This document shows, in pieces, positions 20,437 to 27,992 of a stretch of DNA of 64,000 nucleotides. The translations under genes were made by a program, and so were the position numbers. The notes under the pieces are model-generated. The model was given only the letters and a program-made list of their open reading frames with translations. It was not told where the DNA came from and did no database searches. Every line of letters begins with the position of its first letter. Positions within the stretch are counted from its first letter, which is position 1. Source of the DNA: Micromonospora sp. WMMA1363 (lineage in GTDB: Bacteria > Actinomycetota > Actinomycetes > Mycobacteriales > Micromonosporaceae); NCBI RefSeq assembly GCF_030345795.1, contig NZ_JAUALB010000001.1, forward strand, positions 548,501 through 612,500, written 5' to 3'.

Positions 20437-21279
20437 TCAGCGTGCCTGCCGGTACGGGTGGGCCACCAGCACCGGGCAGTGAGCGTGCTGCACCAGTGAC
20501 TGGCTTACCGAGCCGAGCAACATCCCGGTGAAACCGCCCCGCCCCCGGGTGCCCACCACCACCAGACCGGCTCCGCCGCTCGCCTCGATCAGCGCCGACT
20601 CGGGCTTGTCGGCCCGCAGCAGCCGGACCGTGACGGTCAGCCCGGGGTGGCTTCCCCGGGTGGCCGCGACGGCTGTGTCGAGCAGCGCCTGGGTCTCCGC
20701 CGGACCTTCCTCGCCCGGTGCACGCACGTGCACGAGCACCAGCTCGACCTCCCGCCGGGCGGCCTCGTCGGCGGCGTACCCGACGGCCAGTTCGGCCCCC
20801 TCGGAGCCGTCCACCCCGACCAGCACCGGACCCTGGACTGGGATCGGCTCCTCGGCGGGGCGCACCACCAGCACCGGGCAGCGTGCGTGGGCCGCGACCT
20901 GGGCGCCCACCGAGCCGAGCAGCAGCCCGCCGAAACCACCGAGACCCCGGCTGCCCACCACCACCAGCTCCGCCCGGCGTGACTCCTCGACCAGGGTGGC
21001 GCCCGGACCCCCGGCGATCTGGCGCACCTCGACGTTCAGCCCCGGCCACCGGCCGACCAGGTCTGCCGCCGTCTGATCGAGCATCTTCCGGGCTTCCTCG
21101 CTTGGCGCGGGAATGCCCATCTCGTACGGGTTGATCGGGATGCCGTACCCGAGCGGATGCAGATAGCCGTGTACCAGGTGCAGCGGGCATGTCCGCAGCA
21201 CAGCGGCCCGGGCGGCGTGCTCCGCCGCCACCAGGCTCGACGGTGATCCGTCCACTCCTGCCACGACGGGTCGGTTCAT
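20437..21279 (-). CDS. Universal stress protein, two UspA domains
   Basis: The protein is 280 residues. Each half has the UspA nucleotide-binding pattern G-2x-G-9x-G-S/T: GSRGLGGFGGLLLGSVGAQV in domain 1 and GTRGRGGFTGMLLGSVSQSL in domain 2, each followed by CPVLVV or CPVLVA. Tandem-domain Usp proteins are typical of actinobacterial dormancy or hypoxia regulons. GGAGGG before ATG 21279 supports the start. A weak box GGGTCACCGTCCC at 21351-21363 lies about 78 bases upstream, similar in placement to better boxes in the neighbours. ATP binding and cytoplasmic location are predicted. Confidence 0.93.
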   Translation of the reverse strand: MNRPVVAGVDGSPSSLVAAEHAARAAVLRTCPLHLVHGYLHPLGYGIPINPYEMGIPAPSEEARKMLDQTAADLVGRWPGLNVEVRQIAGGPGATLVEESRRAELVVVGSRGLGGFGGLLLGSVGAQVAAHARCPVLVVRPAEEPIPVQGPVLVGVDGSEGAELAVGYAADEAARREVELVLVHVRAPGEEGPAETQALLDTAVAATRGSHPGLTVTVRLLRADKPESALIEASGGAGLVVVGTRGRGGFTGMLLGSVSQSLVQHAHCPVLVAHPYRQAR

Positions 21280-21459
21280 TCGGCGGCCCTCCAGATGCGA
21301 TCAGGTGCCATTGTCGGCGCGATGCCGCCGACCGAGGAGTATTTCCCGGTGGGTCACCGTCCCGAACGTCACACCGGGGTCGCCGACTGCTCGCCGCCGA
21401 GCGGTACCTGGCGCGCGCCGCCGCGGTCAGGCGACCCGGTGCGCGGGGCGCGGCGATCG

Positions 21460-22347
21460 TCAGGAGGTAGCGTGGTGCCGCACGACGACCAGCGGGCAGT
21501 GCGCGTGGTGCAGGATGGCGTGGCTGACCGAGCCGAGCAGCAAGCCGCCGAGGGCGCCACGACCGCGGGCGCCGACCACCACCAGCTGGGCCGCCTTCGA
21601 CTCCTCGACCAGCACCCGCGCTGGGGAGCCCCGTACCAGTCGATGCCGCACCGGGACCTGAGGGTAGCGCTCGGCGAACCCGGCGATCGACTCGGCGAGG
21701 GTCCGCTCCTCCTCCGCGCCGAACGCGTCGAGGTCGTACACCAGGGGCAGGATGTCGCCGGGGCCGACCGGGGCGGGGTACAGCCAGGCGTGCACCGCGA
21801 CCAGCGGGGCTTCCCGGCGGGCCGCATGGTCGAACGCGAAGCCAATCGCCTCGGTGGACAGCTCCGAGCCGTCCACGCCGACCACGACCGGACCGTCGGC
21901 GCGCGGCTCACCCCGTAGCACCAGCACGGGGCACTCCGCGCTGGCGGAGACCTGCACGGTGACCGACCCGAGCAACAGCCCGGCGAAGCCACCCAGGCCC
22001 CGGTGTCCCAGCACCATCAGCGCCGCCCCCCGGGACTCGGCCACCAGCACCGGGGTCGGCGCGCCGTCGACCACGACGCCGGTGATCCGCAGGTCGGGGG
22101 CGACCTTGCGGGCCTGCTCGACGGCCTCCGTGACGTATTGCTCGGCCTGGTTGCGCAGGCCGGCGGTGACCGGGGCGCCCGGGACCGGGGTCAGCGGGGC
22201 GCCGGTCAGCGGCCAGATGAAGGCGTGCACCACCCGCAGGGAGCGCTGCCGGTACTCCGCCTCCCGCGCCGCCAACCGGACCGCGTCCAGCGCTGCGGCG
22301 GAACCGTCCACACCGACCACGATCGGGGCACCGGTGTTGATCGTCAT
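21460..22347 (-). CDS. Universal stress protein, two UspA domains (second copy)
   Basis: The protein is 295 residues, paralogous to the adjacent Usp. Domain 1 has [19 protein letters not shown] and GHRGLGGFAGLLLGSVTVQV; domain 2 has VVVGVDGSELSTEAIGFAF and GARGRGALGGLLLGSVSHAI. ATG 22347 has GAAGGAGG seven bases upstream. A box GGGCCGTTGGTCCC at 22423-22436 is centred 82 bases upstream of the start and is the best regulator-site candidate of the region. Confidence 0.93.
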   Translation of the reverse strand: MTINTGAPIVVGVDGSAAALDAVRLAAREAEYRQRSLRVVHAFIWPLTGAPLTPVPGAPVTAGLRNQAEQYVTEAVEQARKVAPDLRITGVVVDGAPTPVLVAESRGAALMVLGHRGLGGFAGLLLGSVTVQVSASAECPVLVLRGEPRADGPVVVGVDGSELSTEAIGFAFDHAARREAPLVAVHAWLYPAPVGPGDILPLVYDLDAFGAEEERTLAESIAGFAERYPQVPVRHRLVRGSPARVLVEESKAAQLVVVGARGRGALGGLLLGSVSHAILHHAHCPLVVVRHHATS

Positions 22348-22422
22348 GACGTCCTCCTTCGGCTCGCCCTCCAGCCTGCCGGCCCGAGGGCGCGCCGGTC
22401 AGGGGCGGGCGTCCCGGGCCTC

Positions 22423-22436
22423 GGGCCGTTGGTCCC
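22423..22436. promoter_or_regulatory. DevR/OsdR-type box upstream of usp
   Basis: GGGCCGTTGGTCCC, an imperfect palindrome of GGGNCC/GGNCCC type. It matches at 13 of 14 positions the box at 25200-25213 read on the minus strand. Confidence 0.6.
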
Positions 22437-22445
22437 GAGCCTGGC

Positions 22446-22528
22446 CCCACCGTGCCTGTGCCGTGGCGGGACGGGAGGGACGGGAGGGGAGAGGATGGGC
22501 GGGGATGGGCGGGGATGGGCGGGGATGG
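22446..22528. repeat. G-run tract with 10-bp tandem repeats
   Basis: The + strand has many GGG/GGGG runs spaced by 1-6 bases. The last 40 bases are four copies of a 10-bp unit (GGGGATGGGC; first and last imperfect). It lies between the usp promoter and the stop of the ATPase gene. It could fold into a G-quadruplex in DNA; the minus-strand RNA is C-rich. Confidence 0.7.
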
Positions 22529-25093
22529 TCAGCGGGCGGCGGTGCGGCGGGTCAGGCGCAGGACCAGGCCCGGCAGGACACTGACCGCGGCGCAGGCGAC
22601 CAGGTCCACGGCGCCCAGCGGCTCGGTGCCGAGCAGCTCGCGCAGCGGGGGCAGCAGCACCCCGGCGACCTGGAGCAGCGCCGAGACGGCAACCGCGACC
22701 GGCAGCGCGAGGTTGCCGTGCCGGGTACCGGGCGGGCGGGACGCCCGGACGGCCAGCGCCACGCCGAGCTGGGCCAGCCCGAGCACCACGAACACCACCG
22801 ACTGCCAGGGCCGGTCGGCCCATCCGGCGGCCACGCCGGCACCGAGCACCACGGCCGCGATCAGCCCGCCGGTGACCAGCACGTCGCGGCCGAGGCCGGC
22901 GCCGAGCACCGACTCGGCGGGGGAGCGGGGCGTTCGCCGCATCGTGCCCGGCTCGGCCGGCTCGGCGCCCAGCGCCACCCCCGGCACGCCGTGGGTGAGC
23001 AGGTTGACCCAGAGGATCTGCGCCGGCAGCAGCGGTACGGCCAGCCCGAACAGCGGCCCGAGCAGCATCACCGCGATCTCGGCGACCCCGCCGGAGAGGG
23101 CGTACCGCAGGAACCGGCGGATGTTGTCGTAGATTCGGCGGCCTTCGCCGATCGCGGCGCCCACGGTGGACAGATCGTCGTCGACGAGAACCAGGTCGGC
23201 GGCCTGCCGGGCCACCTCGGTGCCACCGCCCATCGCCACGCCGATGTCGGCGCGGCGCAGTGCCGGTGCGTCGTTCACCCCGTCGCCGGTCATCGCCACC
23301 ACCTGCCCCCGGGCTTGCAGACCGGCGATGATGTCGAGCTTCTGGTCCGGCTGGGTCCGGGCGTACACCCGGGTGTCGGGGTGCGCGTCGGCCAGGTCGT
23401 CGTCGTCGCCGCGGGCGAGCGGGTCGCCGTCCCGCCAGAGCCCGAGCTGGCCGCCGATCGCGGCGGCGGTCGCCGGGTGGTCGCCGGTGACGAGCAGCAG
23501 CCGCACGCCGGCGGCGTCGAAGTCAGCGGCGATGTCCGACGCCTGCGCGCGCAGCGGATCGCCGACGGCGACCAGACCCGCCGGGCGCAGCCCGACCGGC
23601 CGGGCCGGGTCGGCGGGCGGGTCGCCGACGATCGCGGAGGCGACGGCGAGCACCCGCAGCCCCTCGGCGGCGAGCCGGCGCGCGGCGGCGGTCAGCTCGG
23701 CGACCTCCGGGTCGTCCGCGTCGACCAGCGGCGCAGCGAGCACGTTCTCCGGCGCGCCCTTGCAGACCACCAGGTGTCGTCCGTCGCACGAGCGGTGCAC
23801 CGTGGTCATCCGGCGCAGGTCCTGGTCGAACGGGTGCTCGGCGATCCGCGGCCAGGCGGCCCGGGTGACCCCCGGGTCCAGGCCGCACCGGGCGGCGAAG
23901 GCCACCAGCGCCGCTTCCAGGGGATCGCCGACAGCCGTCCAGTCCGGCCGCTCCGCGGTGGGTGGGGCGAGGGCGGCGTCGTTGCAGAGCAGCCCGGCCC
24001 GCGCCAGCCGGCGTAGCTCGTCCGGCACGGCCACCGGCTCACCCCGGTGGTGCACCGCCCCGTACGGCGCGTACCCGGTGCCGGTGACCCGGTAACGGGA
24101 ACCGTCCGAGGTGACCGCGTGCTGCACCGCCATCCTGCCCTCGGTCAGTGTCCCGGTCTTGTCGGAGGCGACGACGGTGACCGAGCCGAGTGTCTCCACC
24201 GCGTGCAGCCGACGGGGAATGGCGCGCGCACCGGCCATCCGGCGGGCGCCCAGCGCGAGGGCGAGCGTCACCACCGCTGGCAGGGACTCCGGCACCGCCG
24301 CAACCACCAGGCTGACCGCGGTGACGGCCATGTCCACCACGGGCCGGCCACCGAGCACGCCGATGATGAAGACCAGGCCGGAGAGGAGCACCGCGGCCAG
24401 CCCGAGGACCCGCCCGAGCGTGCCCAGCCGTCGCTGCAACGGGGTGGCGGCGGGTCGGGTCGCCGCGACGAGGGTGGTGATCCGGCCGAGCGCGCTGGCC
24501 GCTCCGGTACGGACGGCGACTCCGCCGGCCCGGCCGGTGGTGACCACCGTGCCCGCGCTGGCCTCCTCGCCCTCGGTGCGGACGACCGGCACGGACTCGC
24601 CGGTCAGCGCGGACTCGTCCACGCTCAGCCGGGCGGTGTCGGTGAGGAGCAGATCGGCGGGGACCACGTCGCCGGCCTCGACCCGGACCACATCGCCCAC
24701 GACGACGTCGGCGGCGGGCAGGATCACGTCCCGGCCGTCCCGGACCACCCGGGCGGTGGGCGCGGCCAGCTGATCGAGGGCGGCGATGGCGCGGTCGGCG
24801 CGGACCTCCTGGACCACGCCGATCGCCGTGTTGACGAGTACGACCAGCACGATCACGGCGGTGTCTGGGTAGTCGCGCAGCATTGTGGTGACCACGGCGG
24901 CCGCGAGCAGCAGCGCCACCAGCGGATCGGTGAGCTGGTGCAGCACCCGAGTGGCCAGGTGCCGGCGGGGCGGCGCGACGGAGGAATTCGGCCCGTCCGA
25001 CCGGAGCCGCGCGGCGGCCTCCGCCGAGGTCAGGCCGGTCGGTGCCGCCGGTGTCGAGGCGAGTTTCGTGATCGTGCGTACGCCCTCGGCCAC
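22529..25093 (-). CDS. P2-type cation-transporting ATPase (CtpF/Ca-ATPase-like)
   Basis: Membrane pump driven by ATP, probably for Ca2+ or Mn2+. The protein is 854 residues. In order: an N-terminal cation ATPase region, LTGES actuator loop near residue 165, VAAVPESLPAVVTLAL in M4 (PESLP instead of PEGLP), DKTGTLTEG with phosphorylated Asp near 311, nucleotide-binding domain, TGDGVNDAPALRRADIGVAM near 605, then M5-M10. GTG 25093 is chosen because GGAGGG lies about six bases before it and ITKLASTPAAPTGLTSAEAA starts the family's N-domain; the longer frame to 25207 is not family-like. The neighbouring Usp genes recall usp-ctpF pairs in mycobacterial DosR regulons. Confidence 0.92.
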   Translation of the reverse strand: MAEGVRTITKLASTPAAPTGLTSAEAAARLRSDGPNSSVAPPRRHLATRVLHQLTDPLVALLLAAAVVTTMLRDYPDTAVIVLVVLVNTAIGVVQEVRADRAIAALDQLAAPTARVVRDGRDVILPAADVVVGDVVRVEAGDVVPADLLLTDTARLSVDESALTGESVPVVRTEGEEASAGTVVTTGRAGGVAVRTGAASALGRITTLVAATRPAATPLQRRLGTLGRVLGLAAVLLSGLVFIIGVLGGRPVVDMAVTAVSLVVAAVPESLPAVVTLALALGARRMAGARAIPRRLHAVETLGSVTVVASDKTGTLTEGRMAVQHAVTSDGSRYRVTGTGYAPYGAVHHRGEPVAVPDELRRLARAGLLCNDAALAPPTAERPDWTAVGDPLEAALVAFAARCGLDPGVTRAAWPRIAEHPFDQDLRRMTTVHRSCDGRHLVVCKGAPENVLAAPLVDADDPEVAELTAAARRLAAEGLRVLAVASAIVGDPPADPARPVGLRPAGLVAVGDPLRAQASDIAADFDAAGVRLLLVTGDHPATAAAIGGQLGLWRDGDPLARGDDDDLADAHPDTRVYARTQPDQKLDIIAGLQARGQVVAMTGDGVNDAPALRRADIGVAMGGGTEVARQAADLVLVDDDLSTVGAAIGEGRRIYDNIRRFLRYALSGGVAEIAVMLLGPLFGLAVPLLPAQILWVNLLTHGVPGVALGAEPAEPGTMRRTPRSPAESVLGAGLGRDVLVTGGLIAAVVLGAGVAAGWADRPWQSVVFVVLGLAQLGVALAVRASRPPGTRHGNLALPVAVAVSALLQVAGVLLPPLRELLGTEPLGAVDLVACAAVSVLPGLVLRLTRRTAAR

Positions 25094-25199
25094 TCTGGCC
25101 CCTCCGGTCCTGCGCGGTGCGCCTCCGGCGGCACACCATCCCGCCTCCAGCCTGGTTCGCGTCGGCCGGTGTGGGCAGGGGCGGAGCTCCCCGCGGATC

Positions 25200-25213
25200 G
25201 GGACCAACGACCC
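25200..25213. promoter_or_regulatory. DevR/OsdR-type box upstream of the P-type ATPase
   Basis: GGGACCAACGACCC on the + strand, read as GGGTCGTTGGTCCC toward the gene, centred about 113 bases before GTG 25093. It differs from the usp box by one base. Confidence 0.6.
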
Positions 25214-25245
25214 TCCCGCTCAGGATCGTGGACCGCGTCGGACGG

Positions 25246-27330
25246 CTACGTGCCGCTGCCGGCGGGCTGGTCGGCGCGGTGGTCGTCACCGGGCCGCCGG
25301 GCCATCGGCGGAGCCGCCGTGCCGCCGGCCCGCCGGCGGTCGAGCCGTTCCCACCCCGACCGGACGGCCAGCACCGCCACCACCGCGGGCAGGACCAGGC
25401 CGTACGCCGCGCCGAGGTACTGACCGGCGACGAACCCGTATTCGTCGGGTTGCAGCGGCATGTGGCCGACCCAGTCGAGTGTCCAGACCGCGAGTCCCAC
25501 GGCGATCACCACCAGGGCGGCGGTGGCGGCCACCGGTCCGGCCACCGTGCGGGGCAGCGACGCCGTCAGCACCACCGCCGCCAGCAGCGCCACCTGGAGA
25601 GCCATGGTCAGGTCGACGATGCCGAGCGGGTAGTGGAGGGACTCCCACATCTCGAGCGTCAGTGCGTTGGCCAACGACAGCCGGGGCAGCACCACGACCA
25701 TCCCGATCCCGGCCGCGACGACGCCCGCCACCCACCACCTGTTGACCGCGACGGCACCGTACCGGTGCAGCACCACTGCCACCAGGGTGAGCGTCGCCAA
25801 CGTCAGCGGCACGACGGCCCACGGCTCGGCGAGCAGGCTGAGCACGATGCGCGGCGCGGCCAGCGGCCCGCACCCCACCGGTGAGAACCGGCACCCCAGC
25901 TTCTGCTCGACCAGCCAGCCGGTCACCTCCCAGATCAGTTGGAGGAGCGCGACACCCGCCAGCACGGCGACCGGCAGCAGGACGGCACGGGCGAGCCCGC
26001 CCGGTGCCGACCGGCCGGCCAGGGCGGTGAGCCACCAGCACAGCACGATCGCGCCCGAGACACACACCACCAGACCCGTCACCAGCGGTGGGCCCTGGTG
26101 CGGCGGTGCGCCGCCAGATGCGGTGGTGGGAACGAGCGCGGGGTACGGGGCCAGGTACATCCCGGCGAGCAGGGCGACGCCGAACACCGCCCCGGCCAGC
26201 GCTGGCCGGGGCGGGCGACCGGCGAGCCGCCGTGCCTGGGCGTCCCGCCAACTGCCCAGGGCGAGGAAGACGCCCACCGGGACCGCGGACAGCGCCACGA
26301 TCGACAGGGACAGCCATGGTGTGGCGTCCGGCCGGGGCCGATCGAGGAGATCGGCGGCGAGCAGCAGGTCGACCAGGAGCTGACTGTTGGCGAGCACGAC
26401 CGCGGTGAACAGCCCGGCACCGAACAGCTGGCCCAGCGGCAGGGCCAACACCATCCGGTCGTCCGCGAGCCCGGCGAGCCGGGCGGCTGCGGTCGGGTGC
26501 CGGGCGAGCAGTCGCTCACGTAGCCCGCGCGGGCGTTCCCGGCCGGCGTGCAGGGCGGCCCGGAGGCCGCCCGGCGTGCCAGCGGCGGCCCGCAGGTCCG
26601 CCTCGTGCTCGCGGGCCCGGAAGAACGCCCGGACCACCAGCTCCGCGACGACCGCGAGCAGCACTGCCCGGAGCGCCACCCCGACCGCCGTACCGGCCGG
26701 GATCGGCTGCGCTGACCAGATCTGCTGGGCAAGCAGGAGCAGCGCGGTGAGCAGTGCGCTCGCCCGGGTGCTGATCCGCAGCGAGGTGGCGAACTGCAAC
26801 CGGAGCAGGTCCAGATTCTGCACGTGGGCCAGCTCGTGCCGGAGCACCGCCTCGAGGACCTGCCGGCCGGCCGGCCCCTTGGCGGGCAGGGTCAGCAGCT
26901 CCGGTCCGAGGGCCACGTACGGCTTCGCGCCGGTGCCGCCGGTGAACGCCCGCCGGCCCAGCCACGGTCCGAGAACCACCTCGACCGGCACGGGTAGCCG
27001 GACCGACGGCAACACCTCGCCGACGACGTCCACCGCCGCCGGGAACACCGCCTTGTCCAGCGGCCGGGTCCGCCGCCGGTGCCACCGGGACAGCCACAGG
27101 AACATGACCGCCCCGGGAATGATCATGATGTTGAAAGTCATCTGGAGGGTGTTGACCATGCTGGAGCAGGGGTGGGTGAGGATGTCCCCCAGGCCGCAGC
27201 CAGGTGGCACGAGGAGCGTCCCCGCCGACAACGTCGCCAGCAGCGCCGCCGTGCTGAACACCAGCGCGGCGAGGGGCAACAGCAGGAAGCCGGTGTCGGC
27301 GGGCCGACCGACCCGCGCGTCGCCGGTCAC
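25246..27330 (-). CDS. M48-like peptidase with many membrane segments
   Basis: The protein is 694 residues. Two hydrophobic segments come first (about 15-40 and 62-80), then a catalytic domain with HELAH at 165-169 inside LRHELAHVQNLDLLRL, the M48 zinc site. After that come at least ten further hydrophobic stretches to the C-terminus, far longer than plain HtpX (about 290). Zinc proteolysis at the membrane is predicted; substrate unknown. The fused multi-pass region has no recognised family. GTG start overlaps the stop of the 159-residue gene upstream, so the two form an operon. Confidence 0.7.
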   Translation of the reverse strand: MTGDARVGRPADTGFLLLPLAALVFSTAALLATLSAGTLLVPPGCGLGDILTHPCSSMVNTLQMTFNIMIIPGAVMFLWLSRWHRRRTRPLDKAVFPAAVDVVGEVLPSVRLPVPVEVVLGPWLGRRAFTGGTGAKPYVALGPELLTLPAKGPAGRQVLEAVLRHELAHVQNLDLLRLQFATSLRISTRASALLTALLLLAQQIWSAQPIPAGTAVGVALRAVLLAVVAELVVRAFFRAREHEADLRAAAGTPGGLRAALHAGRERPRGLRERLLARHPTAAARLAGLADDRMVLALPLGQLFGAGLFTAVVLANSQLLVDLLLAADLLDRPRPDATPWLSLSIVALSAVPVGVFLALGSWRDAQARRLAGRPPRPALAGAVFGVALLAGMYLAPYPALVPTTASGGAPPHQGPPLVTGLVVCVSGAIVLCWWLTALAGRSAPGGLARAVLLPVAVLAGVALLQLIWEVTGWLVEQKLGCRFSPVGCGPLAAPRIVLSLLAEPWAVVPLTLATLTLVAVVLHRYGAVAVNRWWVAGVVAAGIGMVVVLPRLSLANALTLEMWESLHYPLGIVDLTMALQVALLAAVVLTASLPRTVAGPVAATAALVVIAVGLAVWTLDWVGHMPLQPDEYGFVAGQYLGAAYGLVLPAVVAVLAVRSGWERLDRRRAGGTAAPPMARRPGDDHRADQPAGSGT

Positions 27331-27806
27331 CCGGCCGCCTCCGGACCGTCCAGCAGCAGCGCGCCGACCACCGCGTCAGCGATCGCCCCGGCCAGTTCCG
27401 GCTCGACGCCCAGGGCAACGGCCCGTCCGGCCGCCACCGCATGGACCTCGGCCAGTTGCTCCCGGCTCCACCCGGTGGCCGGCGGCGGGGCCACCGCCGG
27501 GTGGCGGCGCAGCGCGCCGAACATCCGGCGGGTGGCCCGGCCACCAAGCTGTTCCAACTCGCCCTCGGCGCCCCGCAGCAGCGCGGCCACGACGCCCGCG
27601 CAGACCAGCGTCACCACCGGGGTCACGGTGGTGACCGCCTCCACGACTCCGAACTGAAGGTGGTCCCCCTCGGTGGACTCGTCCACCCCGGTCAGGTACG
27701 GCCCGGCGAGCAGCTCGAAAGCCGGCAGTTCCTCGGGTGCGAGTCGGGACACCACCGCGCGGGCCAGGGCAGCGGTGTGGTCGTTCGATGCGGACGGACG
27801 CAGCAT
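27327..27806 (-). CDS. Unknown 159-residue protein paired with the M48 peptidase
   Basis: No family recognised. The sequence opens MLRPSASNDHTAALARAV, has ELPAFELLAGPYL, one hydrophobic stretch around residues 57-80 (VVEAVTTVTPVVTLVCAGVV) and a soluble C-terminal half. It is the first gene of a two-gene unit; its stop overlaps the peptidase start. The acidic N-terminal part and the conserved pairing suggest a partner or regulator of the peptidase, which is inference. The region upstream lacks the box seen at the neighbouring promoters. Confidence 0.6.
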   Translation of the reverse strand: MLRPSASNDHTAALARAVVSRLAPEELPAFELLAGPYLTGVDESTEGDHLQFGVVEAVTTVTPVVTLVCAGVVAALLRGAEGELEQLGGRATRRMFGALRRHPAVAPPPATGWSREQLAEVHAVAAGRAVALGVEPELAGAIADAVVGALLLDGPEAAG

Positions 27807-27857
27807 GCTTCAGTCGTAGCGAACGGAATCGATCGTTGCCACAGCGAACTTTGTCCG

Positions 27858-27983
27858 CTATCCGTCCCCCGAGCGGACTACCAGCTCGTCGATCTCCAGC
27901 CGGCCGATGCGTAGCTCCCTGACCACCGCCTGCCGGATCGCCAGCCGCCCGATCGCCAGAATCGAGAATCGCGGTCGGGACGC
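27858..27983 (-). pseudogene. Possible remnant of a small repeat-strand protein
   Basis: Between two stops the minus strand reads 41 codons with a regular beta-like pattern, LAIGRLAIRQAVVRELRIGR then LEIDELVV. There is no ATG, GTG or ribosome-binding site at its beginning (only an internal GTG). Similar GRL-x-V-x-x-L repeats close several actinobacterial small proteins. It may be the tail of a decayed gene. Confidence 0.3.
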
Positions 27984-27992
27984 TCACCTCGC

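Noticed and set aside
25094..25207. Longer start for the P-type ATPase at 25207
   Set aside because: The extra 38 residues are Arg/Pro/Gly-rich without family likeness, and GGAGGG sits right before GTG 25093.
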